Below, piece by piece: positions 10,001 to 21,037 of a stretch of 64,000 bases of DNA. The stretch is from contig OOIN01000034.1 of NCBI GenBank assembly GCA_900323505.1, positions 310,001-374,000 on the forward strand, read 5' to 3'. Source of the DNA: Ustilago trichophora (Eukaryota > Basidiomycota > Ustilaginomycetes > Ustilaginales > Ustilaginaceae). The translations under genes and the position numbers were made by a program. Position 1 is the stretch's first letter. Every line of letters starts with the position of its first letter. The notes below the pieces were generated by a model, which saw nothing but the letters and a program-made list of their open reading frames with translations, was not told where the DNA came from and ran no database searches.

Positions 10001-11625
10001 CTTCGGCGGTGATGTACGCTGCCATTCTCGTTGCGAGCGTTGGCGTGAACACGTACTTTTTGCGATATGCGATGGGTTGGACGGGTTTGCTGCCTCTTAA
10101 GTGGACACCGTTCAGCCCGCTCACCGAGGTACCGATCGATTTGTTGATGGTCCACTTTGCGTTACCCTGGGCGACGCAGAGGATCGACCCCGAAAAGATC
10201 TCGGAAAAGTGGCTCAAGGCTTGGTGGGTCAGCGCTTCGCGTGGGTTGAGGCTCAGCAGCTATATGATCGGAGGAGAGTTTGCGGACGAACAGCGTAGGC
10301 CGAGAGGCAATGCTGTTGTTGCCGCGCTTAGGGCGATTGTGCATGGAAGAGGTGCTACGGAGGGTGATGAATTCGTCCAAGACGGACAGCTGTGCCGAGT
10401 ACCAGCTGACGACAAGGCTATCACCTCTGGTCCGCTTATCATTCCTCTTCAACCTGACGGCACTCCTCCTACCGAACGTCTTTCCGAAGCTATTTCCAAA
10501 CAAGAAGCTGATGCGGAGAAACACAATCCCAAACCGACATATACCAACATCTACCTCCCCTCGAATTACCGTTTCCGCATCACAACCATCCTCACTCTAC
10601 TCTGGCTCAGCCACTCCGCTCTATTCATCCTTGGACTTGGAATCCCGCTCCTCGTTGGACGCGTGATTGCTTCAACCCTGAAGGACGAGGAAGTACACGA
10701 CTTCTACTCGTACACAATCGGGCTGACCCTTGTCATGGTGACCACCAAAATCGTTCGGGTAGGTCGCAAGATGTGGGTCGCCCGCGTCCGACGTGCACGA
10801 ACGCACCGTACCAGCCCAGGGATGTACATCCTTGTCCACGTCTTGGTCAAGGTCAAACGAATCTTTAAGGCCCTCTTCTTGCTTATTGGAGTGGCCGGCT
10901 TTGTGCCTCTCGTCGTGGGTCTTTTGGTGGAACAATACGTTCTGGTACCGCTACGCTACAGATCTACACAGATCCCGGTTTTCAATGTGGGCCAGATATG
11001 GGCTTGTGGAATGTTGGAAGCTCGACTGGCGCTTTTTGCAGCCCGATTCTTTGGAGGAGGTGCTACTGCTGCCACTACGACGGCAGAGAGGGGTATTTAT
11101 GCGGATTTTATGGATAACGTAGATATTGTTGTTAGGGGTGGGTTATATCCTAGGGCTAAGGTCAAGATTGCTTGGAGGCGGGTTGTTCTGCCGGTGATGG
11201 GTGTTGGATTTGCGCTGCTTGTTGGACCTGTAGCGCTGGCACATTTGATGACGAGCAAAGGTTGGGTTCAAGTTAGCAGCCGCGAGGAGGAGCAACTGTT
11301 GCTCAGAAAAGTCTTTGGTACTATACAGAGTATCATCCTGGTCACAGCGGTAAGAACGGTGATTAGGAGAAGGATGGACAGCTGGACGGATCTCTTGAAA
11401 GATGAGGTGTTTTTGGAAAGTACCGAGTTGAAAAACTATTCCGAGCCTACATCCCACAGGGATAGGGAAGGAAAGAGAGGTGCAGCACGGAGAACGACTG
11501 GTCAAGCCGTGACAGAAGAGACGGGAGAATGGGTGGATAACCAAGGTGAAGAGCAAGGTGAAGAGGAAGGTGAAAGGCGAGATCTTGTTGCTGAGGGGAC
11601 GTTGCCGGACGTACTCTTCCGCTAA
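7063..11625 (+). CDS. ERAD E3 ubiquitin ligase, Doa10/SSM4/MARCHF6 family
   Basis: Polytopic ER and inner-nuclear-membrane ubiquitin ligase that marks misfolded and short-lived proteins for proteasomal degradation. The 1520-residue product starts with a RING-CH finger with ligands C7, C10, C24, C26, H34, C37, C50 and C53. Two hydrophobic segments follow near 93-125 and 220-240, then a long acidic, Gln/Ala-rich linker (about 260-610), then many membrane segments through to about 1430. Length and layout match yeast Doa10 (about 1320 residues) with an expanded linker. The C-terminal element 'LLKDEVFLESTELKNY' matches the conserved Doa10/MARCHF6 tail, followed by about 55 extra charged residues. 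Single exon. It ends only 138 bp from the convergent RAD9 stop. Confidence 0.94.
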   Translation: MEDEDSCRICRSGPEPGAPLYHPCKCTGSIRYCHQDCLVEWLQHSRKKYCELCNHPFIFHKKYRKDMPSDGNLPRYLYVRRLVIRAVQITQLAARALLVGFTWLALLPYININVWRFMFWSIDVATWMGVPGSAAPFDIDAPPANHSASASLASATANSTADPQHMVKFSGAFGRTRNGSTFQAGTLAHTPISIQNAKAALRSFTKKLAHDCFEGQILSCVIVVFFVGVFLLREWILQNIPQNFDNPPVVDALQPPQQPANAAAVRPLAPPEIQAQILADFEQQHDELGTLVAGLPGFNAEQPPARAADAQEPAQNHQIDLDIDPVAQREQARQARIRHLEQMFANLAGNPPEPRFAEHDIPRNQENDDNDPEDQSAVDDALSQPEQQDRREQSTRFSSTQNLQDVLGWSEQGAHLEHVGSSLDIKLGGVNQAPTQIGASSSTNAASGQQPTTSDVAAEPQHEQQQEEPTASNQWDLVASSSHAASAETPAAPLSSQASPAIQGEPEAEAETAPAPIPAAQEDVADQQANDRADNGHDEDDAWEDESDDGNDPVALGVDARDEAELRAAAAAAFPPPIAHPAVDDEIEIGLAAEADDPEAEIGLAEEMDGILEAIGMRGPIFGIVQNLFLMMFLCSFVMLAFVMAPYIVGRALGSGPGLIKLLALPVKVLRYVTDPVFDFLIALGANSVWPKIAAAVGTQSASGQDASTVVSDAASASTVAQGWMQKFLPSILGSAAAKNVTAAAEQALGSPFAAKTSATAAMLVRLLPESVTISPQWKAVSDSFDVALATGLRGSLHRIGEHISAFFVRLDAHRVGTSSADRVFCVAFGHFYWLLILFVHQHFSKPDLQRALADQSALKMFMDQHVLIIKAISFIFIELVVFPLGCGLLFDICTMPFLAEASIALWPEKVRIAPLSFAFTRWMGGTIYMFVFAQYVSATRKVLRPGVLCWIRDPNDPSFHPIREILDKRSLTQLRKIGASAVMYAAILVASVGVNTYFLRYAMGWTGLLPLKWTPFSPLTEVPIDLLMVHFALPWATQRIDPEKISEKWLKAWWVSASRGLRLSSYMIGGEFADEQRRPRGNAVVAALRAIVHGRGATEGDEFVQDGQLCRVPADDKAITSGPLIIPLQPDGTPPTERLSEAISKQEADAEKHNPKPTYTNIYLPSNYRFRITTILTLLWLSHSALFILGLGIPLLVGRVIASTLKDEEVHDFYSYTIGLTLVMVTTKIVRVGRKMWVARVRRARTHRTSPGMYILVHVLVKVKRIFKALFLLIGVAGFVPLVVGLLVEQYVLVPLRYRSTQIPVFNVGQIWACGMLEARLALFAARFFGGGATAATTTAERGIYADFMDNVDIVVRGGLYPRAKVKIAWRRVVLPVMGVGFALLVGPVALAHLMTSKGWVQVSSREEEQLLLRKVFGTIQSIILVTAVRTVIRRRMDSWTDLLKDEVFLESTELKNYSEPTSHRDREGKRGAARRTTGQAVTEETGEWVDNQGEEQGEEEGERRDLVAEGTLPDVLFR

Positions 11626-11763
11626 CACCTTCGACACCTCACAGGCTGTATGCTCAACCACAATCAATCCAGTCGATCGAACCAACGTCCATGAGAATGC
11701 TGTATGGGTCGGGTATACAATGCGAGTACCGAACAGTGAGCTGACAAAACGTGCGCAAAAGGA

Positions 11764-13589
11764 TCAAAACAGCGGCTTGAACCGCTTCCTCGATCGCCCA
11801 TTTCCTCCTCTTTGGCTGGTATCAGAATCGCTATCCGATCCCACGGATCCCACCAATTCTGGATGTTGTGATGCCATCTTAGCATCATCACCGCCGCCAC
11901 TAGTGCTTTGGGTAGACGATGCCTGTGCAGCGAAAAATTCATCTGGATCTCCACCCATCGCAACTGGGGTGGGTTGGACAAACGTTACCTCCGGTGCTGG
12001 CGCTGACGGGGATGAGGGTGTCGGCTGAAGAGAGAGTTGAGATTCGCATCCTGGAAAGAAGAGGGGTTGCGTTTCTTCGTCCGACTCTTCGCCCTGTTCT
12101 GGAACGTTGCAGCGGTGGTGTGGTGGGACTGAGAGCTGCTCAGACGGTGGTTGGTTGGTTTCACGCAGAGTGTGGTTGGAGGGTAGAGGTGTGGATTGGT
12201 TCGGAATTGTGCGGTTTGCAGAGGTTGCTGCGGGGGCTGGATGGGATAGCATCGATGAGGAGGAGGTGTTGGTGTTCGAGGTGTCGGCTTGCCGGTTGTG
12301 GGAGCTGGACGTTGTTCGAGATCCAGTCTGACGAGCTGAGGAGGAGGATGCTACCGAAGCAGCTATTCCGGCCGCTTGAGCTTGTTGTGCAGCAGTGGTA
12401 GCCCTTGTCTGTCCCTCCTCTCCCGCAGTAGCTCCACCCCCGGTACCCGCGGTCCTATCTCCCCTCGTCGTAGCGATAACAAACTCTCCCGCAACTGCAC
12501 TCTCCACCCTCAATCTTACAAACAGCGGTTCATCCCCATCGCTGAAATTCATCTCTAGTGGCACGCCCAGGCTCTCGGCTAGCGCAACTGTCGCCTTGAA
12601 CTCCCTCAAGCTAAAAGTCAGCTTGACATCCTCCAATACGCAGTAATCCTTGAACTCTTCGACGGCGATTTTCACCTCCGTAGCGATAGATCTGCGAATC
12701 TGCCCGCGACCTTCGGGGATCTCTTCCTCTTTGGACCGCGCGATGCAGGAGTCGGGGGTGCAGAGGAGGGTAATTTCGCCAGTGCGGGAGGAGGAGAGGA
12801 AATGGTCGAGCCATTCGGAAGCTGTCGAGGCGTTGAGGCAGAGAAAGTTCGGCGGATTGGGGTCGGCGGTTGGTAAAAGACCGCGTTTGGGCGAGTAGGT
12901 TAGGTTGTGAGTCTTGAGAATGGAATGGTGGCAGTGTAGGGTGAGTGTGAAGCGGCAGGTGGGAGTGTTGTCGGTGAGAGACAAAGAGAGTCGTTCGACG
13001 TTGCGCCCGCGCGTTCGGAGGATTGACAAGATGGTCTGGAGTCACACGGAGGGGGGCCGATTTGGTATAGCCATAGAAGGAGCAACATCAGAGAAGGCAG
13101 GAAATCGACGAGGTTAAGATGTAGCTTTCAAGGTGAGGAGAAGAAACTAGAGCGGGGAATGGCGCACCTTGAGCTGAATCTGGCACTCGATCTTCTGATC
13201 CGACGTGCTGACGCTGAGGAAAAAGTCAGGATCAAACGCAAACATGCAAAATGCCGAGTTGGTGGGGTTGATCGCCGACAGTCGGATCTGATTGACGGCG
13301 CATGGGATAGCAAAAGTTTTGATATCAGCCGTTTCTGTACCAGTCCCTTCGGACAGAAGAGGCTAGGAACGTACCTGCGCCTGCCCGCTGTTACGGGAAC
13401 TGCATGATAACCAAAATGTCTCGGAGAAGCGGCTTAGGCAATGGAGTGCGCTGTAAAAGGCTGTCAACGGCAAAAATGTGTAGCAAGATACGAGCCTGAG
13501 ATGTCGGCAAGACTGTGTTGAATGATCTCGGGAGAGGGCAAAGCGAGGAACTCACTTTTGATATCACTCGCCGAGATGAGAGCATTCAT
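11764..13589 (-). CDS. RAD9: RAD9, 9-1-1 checkpoint clamp subunit
   Basis: Subunit of the Rad9-Rad1-Hus1 clamp that is loaded at DNA damage and activates the ATR checkpoint. Inferred exons are 13589-13556, 13460-13375, 13287-13168 and 13035-11764; all junctions keep frame and give 503 residues. Donors are GTGAGT, GTACGT and GTGCGC. Exon joins restore family sequence: 'HCLSRFSETFWL', then 'AINPTNSAFCMFAFDPDFF' (human 'VNSSRSAYACFLFAPLFF'), then 'TILSILRTRG'. A second PCNA-like half contains 'KLTFSLREFKATVALAESLGVPL'-type sequence near residue 215. A disordered Ser/Thr/Gln-rich tail ends in 'RSRKRFKPLF', the Rad9 signature end. The protein is longer than human RAD9 (391) because of the tail. 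Confidence 0.88.
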
Positions 13590-14176
13590 CTTGACGTTGG
13601 CCGGACAGAGCTCTGCTTGCTTCGCTGAGGGTGATGGATTGATCAATATCTTTCGTTGGCCTCTAACTCTCGCTGTAGCTAGTTCATGCTGTAGGAGAGG
13701 GAGAGAAAAACAGGCGGCAAAGTGGTGGCGTAAAGTAAAGAAGCATGTTCGGGAACTGCTGCTGATGGCTGAGTCAAGCATCGGAGAAGCCAACAAAAGT
13801 GTTGGTCTTGAAATCTTCCTCCACACATACACAGTCGCGTCAAAGCGAAACGTCGCGCGTAAATTGCCAGTCTTCTCAGCCAGGATCACATTCAAAAGCG
13901 ACAAGAAAAAAGGGCACGCGAAAATATGGACAAGAAAATACAGTACATACAATATACACTTCACTGTATCGTAACGATGCACAAGCAGGACTCAAAAAGG
14001 TCCAGCACAATCTTCTGCGACTCCAGCACAGACTGTGAGAGGGCTAAGCGAAACAATATGAGATTTTCGGGAACCTAGGAGAATGCAAAGACAGAAAGAC
14101 ATCAAATGAAGAGTCAAACCGGCATGGGTCAAAGTGAAGCACCTGAATATGATGTTTAAGCTTGGGCAGGAGCAGC
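13590..14176. promoter_or_regulatory. RAD9 promoter and TRP5 3' region
   Basis: 587 bp between the RAD9 start and the tryptophan synthase stop, both on the minus strand. It should hold the TRP5 3'UTR and the RAD9 promoter. A 150-codon plus-strand frame overlapping RAD9 exon 1 shows no recognisable protein and is not called. Confidence 0.4.
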
Positions 14177-16330
14177 CTAGGCGATGTTCCAGCCAAGACG
14201 CTCTCCCCAGCCACCGTTAGCAATAGCGTTAGCAATCTGCTCGACATCCTTGTCACCACGACCACTCAGCGAGACAACGATATCTTTGTCCTTGCCCATC
14301 TTCTGAGCAACGTGGAAGGCGGACCAGAGGGCGTGACTGGTCTCAAGGGCGGGGATGATACCCTCGAGCTCGGTGCAGAGCTTGAAGCCACGCAGGGCCT
14401 CTTCGTCAGTGGCAACCGTGTACTCGGCACGACCCGAGTCCTTGAGGAACGAGTGCTCGGGGCCGACACCGGGGTAGTCGAGGCCGGCGCTGATGGAGTG
14501 GGTCTCGGTGATCTGTCCGAACTCGTCCTGGAGCAAGTAGGTGCGAACACCGTGGAGGACACCAGGAGTACCCTTGCTGAGGGTAGCAGAGTGACGAGGT
14601 GTGTCGATACCGTCGCCTCCGGCCTCAACACCGATGAGACGGACAGACTTGTCCTGGACGAAGGGGTGGAAGATACCAATGGCATTCGAGCCACCACCGA
14701 CACATGCAACGACGGCATCAGGGAGCTTGCCCTTCTTCTCGTGCAGCTGCTGCTTGACCTCCTTGCCAATGATCGACTGGAAATCACGCACAATCGAGGG
14801 GAACGGGTGAGGACCAATGGCCGAACCAACAATGTAATGTGTGTTGTGCAGGTTGGTGACCCAGTCCCTGTTGGCCTCGTTGATGGCATCCTTGAGCGTC
14901 TTGCTGCCGCTCTCTACGGCCACGACCTTGGCACCAAGCATCTTCATGCGGAAAGCGTTGAGCGACTGACGACGAACATCCTCGGCACCCATATAGACGA
15001 CGCACTCCATGCCAAACTTGGCACAGGCCGTGGCGGTAGCAACACCGTGCTGACCAGCACCCGTCTCGGCAATGATACGAGTCTTGCCCAATCGGCGGGC
15101 GAGCAGGATCTGGCCGACGGCGTTGTTGATCTTATGCGAACCAGTGTGGTTGAGGTCCTCGCGCTTGAACCAGATCTGAGCACCGCCGGCAACCTCGGTC
15201 ATGCGGTCAGCGGGGTAGAGCTCCGAGGGGCGGCCGATGTACTCGTAGTAGCTCTCAAATTCCTTCCAGAACTCGGGGTCCTTGAGTGCGTCGAGGTAGG
15301 CCTTCTCGAGCTCCTGGTGGGCGTCGAAGAGGGCTTCAGGGATGTACTGACCCCCGAACTTGCCAAAGCGAGGAGGGCGCACCTTGCCTTCAGCATCGAC
15401 AATGGTGTCGAGACCAGGGACGGGTGGCCTGTCAGCGCTGACGACACCATCAACCTTGGGGATCGGGACCGAGTCGGGCTGGTCCATGACCTGCTTGATG
15501 TTGAGAGGCTGCTTGCGCTGAATACCGCCCTCGTTCTTGCCGGTGATTTCGGCACAGTAGTTACGAGCTGCCTCGACACGAGCAGCAGTGTTGGCAGGAG
15601 CCTCCTTGAGCTTGGCTACCAACTTGCTACCAATGACGACACCGTCTGCGTGCTCACCGACTTGAATAAAGTGCTCACGTGTAGAGACACCGAAGCCGAC
15701 GGCGAGCGGGATGGGGGTGATGCTGCGAATTTTGGAGATGAGGTCAGGAAGGGAGCTAGACACAGTGGTGGTGGCACCGGTGGTGCCCATCTTGGAGACA
15801 ACGTAGATGAACGAGTCGGCAAGAGAAGCAAGATGCTTGATACGCTGCGTCGAGGTAGAGGGTGCAATGAGGGGGACATACGAGAGGCCGTGCTTGGTAC
15901 ACGAGGCACGGAAGTCGGCAGCCTCCTCAGGTGGCAGGTCGACCATGATGAAACCGTTGGCACCGGCGGCCTTGGCATCCCGGACCGCCTTGTCCTCACC
16001 GTATGCAAGAGTGGGATTGTAGTAGCCCATGAGCAAGACGGGCGCCTTAAGACCTCTTGAGCGTGCCTGACGAATGTAGTCGAGACACTGAGTAAAGCCG
16101 ACACCCTGTTCCAATGCGACTTGGTTGCTCTCCTGGATAGCGGGACCATCGGCCTGAGGATCCGAGAAGGGGACACCGAGCTCAATGACATCGGCACCAC
16201 CCTCCTCAAGGGCGAGAAGGACCTCGGTAGTATCGTCCTTGGTAGGGAAACCGGCAGTGACGAAGCTGACGAAAACGGCCTCGTTCTTGGCTGCCTTGGC
16301 GGCGAAAGTAGCCTTGATCTGGTCAGTCAT
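14177..16330 (-). CDS. TRP5: bifunctional tryptophan synthase (alpha-beta fusion)
   Basis: Catalyses the last steps of tryptophan synthesis: the alpha part cleaves indole-3-glycerol phosphate to indole, and the beta part condenses indole with serine using PLP. The 717-residue product has the fungal order. The TrpA TIM barrel (residues ~1-265) has the catalytic Glu in '[11 protein letters not shown]' (~50) and the Asp about 11 residues on. After a linker comes TrpB (~310-717) with the PLP lysine in '[10 protein letters not shown]' (~399) and the phosphate loop 'GGGSNAIG'. The ATG at 16330 sits in a good context and begins MTDQIKATF; upstream in-frame codons start only with TTG. Strong codon bias creates long false frames on the opposite strand. 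Single exon. Confidence 0.96.
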   Translation of the reverse strand: MTDQIKATFAAKAAKNEAVFVSFVTAGFPTKDDTTEVLLALEEGGADVIELGVPFSDPQADGPAIQESNQVALEQGVGFTQCLDYIRQARSRGLKAPVLLMGYYNPTLAYGEDKAVRDAKAAGANGFIMVDLPPEEAADFRASCTKHGLSYVPLIAPSTSTQRIKHLASLADSFIYVVSKMGTTGATTTVSSSLPDLISKIRSITPIPLAVGFGVSTREHFIQVGEHADGVVIGSKLVAKLKEAPANTAARVEAARNYCAEITGKNEGGIQRKQPLNIKQVMDQPDSVPIPKVDGVVSADRPPVPGLDTIVDAEGKVRPPRFGKFGGQYIPEALFDAHQELEKAYLDALKDPEFWKEFESYYEYIGRPSELYPADRMTEVAGGAQIWFKREDLNHTGSHKINNAVGQILLARRLGKTRIIAETGAGQHGVATATACAKFGMECVVYMGAEDVRRQSLNAFRMKMLGAKVVAVESGSKTLKDAINEANRDWVTNLHNTHYIVGSAIGPHPFPSIVRDFQSIIGKEVKQQLHEKKGKLPDAVVACVGGGSNAIGIFHPFVQDKSVRLIGVEAGGDGIDTPRHSATLSKGTPGVLHGVRTYLLQDEFGQITETHSISAGLDYPGVGPEHSFLKDSGRAEYTVATDEEALRGFKLCTELEGIIPALETSHALWSAFHVAQKMGKDKDIVVSLSGRGDKDVEQIANAIANGGWGERLGWNIA

Positions 16331-17623
16331 TGTGGTGAAGACGCTTGTACTAGTTGAGAGCGTTGATGCGTGCGTAACAGTTGCGTACTTGCGATACGAG
16401 ATCGACAACTTTGCGAGGTGAAACCGCTGTGTACTTAAAGAAGCGAGCCTAGATGCTGCAGGAACGAGCCGCTGAAGGGCCAGAGACGAGATGGTGAAGA
16501 GTATTCAAGTCACCACGGCTGAAGGGGTGACAACAGTGTGGGGGAGGAAGACGATGGTGGTAACGGAGAGGAGGATGAGAAAGATGAAAGCTGATGTTGT
16601 AGGGAATTCAAGATACGTGTGCCGGCGACTTGAAGAGTGCAGTAACTAGCGGAACTGTACTGTTTGTACTGTATACGGGTGGGGTGAGAAGAAGAAGAAA
16701 TGAAGAGGCAACGGCTACGGACCGCTAGATTAAGCGAAAACAGAACAACAGTCGTGGCAAATCAGCACAGCAGAGACAGAGAGAGAGACAGAGAAACGGT
16801 TTTTGGGTGGCGCAACCGAACCGAGTCAGTCAGTGTGTGAGTTGAGTTCTTCTTGCGACAGATGTATCATTTGATAATCTCGTCGGCGGTATTTGGTGAG
16901 AGCACAGAGCGTGTGACTCGTCTTACGACTTTTCCCCCACCACCCACGCATTCTCTCACACTGTACTATACTGTTCACCGTTGAAATGCATGAGCTTTAA
17001 TTTTGTATCTGATTTACAGCCGAAATCTAAAAGACGTTCTGAGATATTGTACTCATCGATACAATGGCGCGCTTTTCTGGACTTCAACTTCTTTCTTCCA
17101 ATGTTTGAAGTCGGCAATACAAAAGGCCTTATCAGCTTGTATTCACGTTTCGCGAATGCATGCTTTGCGTCGTTCTTCTCGTTAGCCTGCATATAGGGTC
17201 CCGACCAACTATCGCCGACGGCAACGGAGTCATACACCACGTTGCACCCAGTACGCCTCTAGTTATCAAGCGGGCAGCTTCGCAACATGTGCTAATGCGG
17301 CTGGCCTCGAGTCATTGGTCGCACAGGACGCTCATCTGCTGGCATCGTCTTCATCATCACTCAGTCATATAAGACGGAGCTTTGTCGTCCGAATGCTGCC
17401 TTCTCGTATCATGAGCACATGTCAGACAGACTCATGGCGACCTCAACGTGGTGCATTTTCGGTAGCTTTGATGCGGAAAAAAGTGTATGCCATTGTCCTT
17501 CTACTGTAGACATGCATGTGACATGACGTCGACCAAAGAAAAAAAGGGTGGATGCCGCGAGTGACCACTGTGCAACCCGAAAGATGAAGCAGATGACAAA
17601 CATTGAATCTTCTTTTGCAACGC
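16331..17623. promoter_or_regulatory. TRP5 promoter and PAK 3' region
   Basis: About 1.3 kb between two minus-strand genes. The TRP5-proximal half (16331-16930) should contain its promoter and 5'UTR and holds two TGACTC hexamers of the Gcn4/Cpc1 type, at 16823-16828 (as GAGTCA) and 16914-16919. The PAK-proximal half has a higher A/T content and shows no coding evidence. Confidence 0.45.
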
Positions 17624-20194
17624 TCAAGACTTGCGCGTCTGTTCGCGTGCGGCCTTGATCAGCGGTGCCAACGTCTTCAGACTCTCGGATCGCTTCAGGA
17701 ATGGATGCGCAAGCATGCCCACGGCATCCGGTCGTCGCTCAGCATCCACGTCTAGACTCGTCTTGAGGAAGTCCTTGAACGTGTTGGAAAGGTTTTCGGG
17801 GTTGTTGATCTTGGGTGTGCCGTTGGTGGCAATCAGGTACAGCGCACGAAGCGGATTCTCGTTCAGGTAGGGCGGTTCTCCCTCCACCATCTCGATACAC
17901 ATGATACCCAGACTCCAGATGTCGACCTTGGGTCCGTATTCTTTGCGCGTCACCACCTCGGGTGCCATCCAGTACGGCGTACCTACCATGGTGGTGCGCT
18001 TGGCCTGCGACTCGCCGATCTGGGCACAGAAACCAAAGTCGGTCAATTTGATGTCTCCTTGCAAGCTGAGCAGCACGTTGTCCGACTTGATGTCACGGTG
18101 GATCACACCGTGCTCGTGCAAGTGTCGCAGACCTTCGAGAACCTCGCGACTGACAGCCGCAATTTGACCCTCGGTCATAATGTTGCATGTCACCACATCA
18201 GTGAGACTGCCGCCCTCCATGTACTCCATGACCACCCACAAGTCGCCCTTGAACAGGAACGAGTCGATAAAATTGACAATGTTGCGATGACGCGATTCCT
18301 TCATGACGAGGATTTCGTTGATAATAAGATCCTTCTTGGGTTGCTGCTCCAAATTCATCTGCTTGATGGCCACCGACATGTTGGTCCCCACCTGATAAGC
18401 TGTGAAGACACCACCACTGGCGCCCTGACCGATCTTCTGGAGGCTGCGGTACAGCTTAGTTGGGTCAGCGTCGGTGCAGATGGCCTGTAGCTTGGCGATG
18501 ACATCGGAATCTTTGATGGTGCTCTTCTTGGTCTCGCGTCGGCGTGGCACAGCTCCGGGACCCTTGACATTCTTGTTCGTTGCCGAAGCCGAGGACGATG
18601 CAGATGGTGCGGATGCATCGTTAGCGGCAGCTGCGCCAGCAACAGCAACAGCACCAGCACCAACCGCCGATGCCTTGGCCGCCGAAGCAGCAGAGGTATC
18701 GGGTACGCGTGCGGCCGAGCTGGGCTTGGAGCCCAGAGATGGCGAGCCTGTCTTCAGTGGAGCGGCAGGAGCTGGCGCAGGGCGCGATGGCTTGAGCAGC
18801 GTCTCAGCCGAGCTGCTAGCCGAAGCAGGTGCTTGTCGCAGGTCAGGGCTGCTGATCTCGCCTGGTCTCTTGGCATGCAGTCCTCCAGGCGGTGCGGGAG
18901 CAGCTCGAGGCTTTTCGTACAGAATTTGTTGCGGTGCGCCTTTGAAGCCATCGTCGCTGCTGGTGTCGGTACGCGGCGTGCCAGGAGCGTTGTTGCCCTT
19001 CGCTCGACCCATCTTCTTCCACACGTCGGTATCGCCATCGCTCTTGGTTGCATCCTGGTAGAAGGCGACAATATCCATGACCGCCTGCGGGTTGGCTTCC
19101 TGATCCTGACGCGAGATGCCCGATTCTTGCAGCAATTGCTGCCACTCCTTTGGGAGTCCTGTGAATTCGCCCGTGTCCGAATTGAAACCAACATGGGTCA
19201 GATGTACTGGGTCGTACGGTGTAGAGATCTCGATCTTCTTCTGGGCCGAAAAGACATCGCTCATCGAGTTGACAAAGCCGCCAAAGACGCTCTTGAACGT
19301 ATTCCTTCCTCCCGGTGTTGCGCTACCGTCGCGACTCCTTTCGCGATCCCTGGCGCTGTGAACAAATTGGCTCTGTGTTGTGAGAGATGGTGCTGCTTCG
19401 CCCTCAAGCGTGGGCGAAGACTGGCCCAAATTGGGAGAAGCCATCATCTGGTGCTGCTGAGGACCGATGCTGGAGTGCGAGCGCTGTGCCATGACAGGTG
19501 CCACGTGCTGCGAGGCGCTGACGGTGGAGACGGTGTGGAGAACCTCGGGACCCGAAGTGTTGGATCGGACAGGCCGCGGTGGGAAAGGTGCGTTTGAAGC
19601 GGAAGCGGCTAGATTCTGAGAGGACCACGGCACAGCGGAGTTGGGTCCAGTCTGAGGCGATGCGGCTGATGGATTGGTAGAAAGACCAGAAACACTGAAG
19701 GGAAGACCCGTCTGTGCTGGCAAACCGGACCTGGGACCTTGGTGCGCGTTGACGGTTGTGTTGATGGTGGGCTTGGGACGATAGGCTCCAGCTGAACTGG
19801 CAGACCGAGAGGCAGAGGACGAGCCATTTGCAAAAGTAGAGGCGGAAGTCGAGGTAGGCGAGGCAGATGTGGAAGAAGAAGCACCTTGACGGAAAGTGGA
19901 GCCCGAGCCCATGCTGCTAGGAGGAGCAGGGGCACTGCGTTGTGGAACGAGGTTCATATCGGCAAAGTCGAAACTGCTCGCGAGTCCGGTAAAGGTACCA
20001 TCGGTGGCCCCGATACCTTCGACGCCTTTGAGATAGTTAGGCGTAGCTGCGGAAGGATCAGGATGCGGGTAAGCTGAAGCCGGAGGTGGACGGCCAGCAG
20101 CTTCGGCGAGGGCTTCGGCACTGCGTGGCATGACCTGTGCGCCCTGGAAATTATGAGGGTGCTTGATCACCGAGCGTTTGGGCGATTGATGCAT
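17624..20194 (-). CDS. p21-activated kinase (PAK/Ste20 family) with CRIB domain, no PH domain
   Basis: Ser/Thr kinase acting downstream of Cdc42/Rac GTPases in polarity, mating and filament formation. The 856-residue product has a low-complexity Ser/Ala/Pro-rich N-terminus. A CRIB/PBD follows at about residues 318-375 ('ISTPYDP..HLTHVGF', then 'TGEFTGLPKEW'). A second disordered stretch leads to a complete kinase domain (~580-835) with glycine loop GQGASGGVF, VAIK lysine, HRDIKSDN catalytic loop, DFG and the TTMVGTPYWMAPE activation segment. There is no PH domain, so it resembles Ste20/Shk1 rather than Cla4. In Ustilago maydis this type is Smu1, a likely but unproved match. Single exon. It is divergent from the RhoGAP gene across 2.2 kb. 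Confidence 0.93.
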   Translation of the reverse strand: MHQSPKRSVIKHPHNFQGAQVMPRSAEALAEAAGRPPPASAYPHPDPSAATPNYLKGVEGIGATDGTFTGLASSFDFADMNLVPQRSAPAPPSSMGSGSTFRQGASSSTSASPTSTSASTFANGSSSASRSASSAGAYRPKPTINTTVNAHQGPRSGLPAQTGLPFSVSGLSTNPSAASPQTGPNSAVPWSSQNLAASASNAPFPPRPVRSNTSGPEVLHTVSTVSASQHVAPVMAQRSHSSIGPQQHQMMASPNLGQSSPTLEGEAAPSLTTQSQFVHSARDRERSRDGSATPGGRNTFKSVFGGFVNSMSDVFSAQKKIEISTPYDPVHLTHVGFNSDTGEFTGLPKEWQQLLQESGISRQDQEANPQAVMDIVAFYQDATKSDGDTDVWKKMGRAKGNNAPGTPRTDTSSDDGFKGAPQQILYEKPRAAPAPPGGLHAKRPGEISSPDLRQAPASASSSAETLLKPSRPAPAPAAPLKTGSPSLGSKPSSAARVPDTSAASAAKASAVGAGAVAVAGAAAANDASAPSASSSASATNKNVKGPGAVPRRRETKKSTIKDSDVIAKLQAICTDADPTKLYRSLQKIGQGASGGVFTAYQVGTNMSVAIKQMNLEQQPKKDLIINEILVMKESRHRNIVNFIDSFLFKGDLWVVMEYMEGGSLTDVVTCNIMTEGQIAAVSREVLEGLRHLHEHGVIHRDIKSDNVLLSLQGDIKLTDFGFCAQIGESQAKRTTMVGTPYWMAPEVVTRKEYGPKVDIWSLGIMCIEMVEGEPPYLNENPLRALYLIATNGTPKINNPENLSNTFKDFLKTSLDVDAERRPDAVGMLAHPFLKRSESLKTLAPLIKAAREQTRKS

Positions 20195-21018
20195 GTTGGA
20201 GACGATTGTTTTGCGAGGCTAGCCGCAGTTCAAGGACAGTTGATTGACAGAACGAGTGCAGCCGATGCAGCCTTGAAGGTGAAGACGGAGTAGGGCAACA
20301 GGAAAAGCTCTTGGTGTTGATCGGCTTTACGTCCTTATGCTGTCGCAATCCCTTTGTAATTTGTGCGTTGGTTCGACGGCAGTGATGGCAAGGAGATGGC
20401 GCTTCGTGCTGATGCTGATGAGGAAGAGAGCAGGGAGATGCTGAGTTGATCCGACGAGACGAAGAGAGAGCTATACAGAAAATCAGGCTTTTTTGCACGT
20501 CTACACTCCTTTACGAAGGAGGACTAGATATCAGAGCTAAGAGAGGAAGCTCGAGTCGAGCACCGAGCTAATATCGGAAGGGCAATCTCGACGTCTTGGC
20601 AGGATGGGCGCGGGCATGAAAAGATGTAAGCGCCAAGAGTCGATGTACGAGTCGAAGGTTAGGAAAGATCTGCGCGTTGCAAGGGCCCGACTTGGAAATG
20701 AAAACGAGCACCGAAACCAAGACGTGTGTTGGAGATGATGTAAAGATTGGAGAGCGACCGAAGAAGGGATGGGAAGGATGGATGGTGTGTTGGTGTGAAA
20801 CAAATTTGGAGGGTGGGCAGAGGCGCAGATGAGACCAACGCAAAGAGCCCTCTCAAGATCGAAGCGGTCCGACCTGGTGGACTGGTTAGGGTGTGGATTT
20901 GGTGGATTGGGTGGACGTGTCTGTGTCTGGTGTCTGCGCCAAGGCTGCTCATTTTGTGTGTCAAGCGAGCACGCTGGCTGTCTGCTCGTCTTCTCGGCTC
21001 AAACACTGTGTGTATGGG

Positions 21019-21037
21019 TGTGTGTGTGTGTGTGTGT
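21019..21037. repeat. (TG)n microsatellite
   Basis: Uninterrupted TG dinucleotides over about 19 bases, with shorter TG patches just upstream. Confidence 0.85.

Noticed and set aside
14162..16060. 632-codon plus-strand open frame opposite TRP5
   Set aside because: It is a shadow of a strongly codon-biased gene. The product has no domain, while the minus strand encodes a complete tryptophan synthase.
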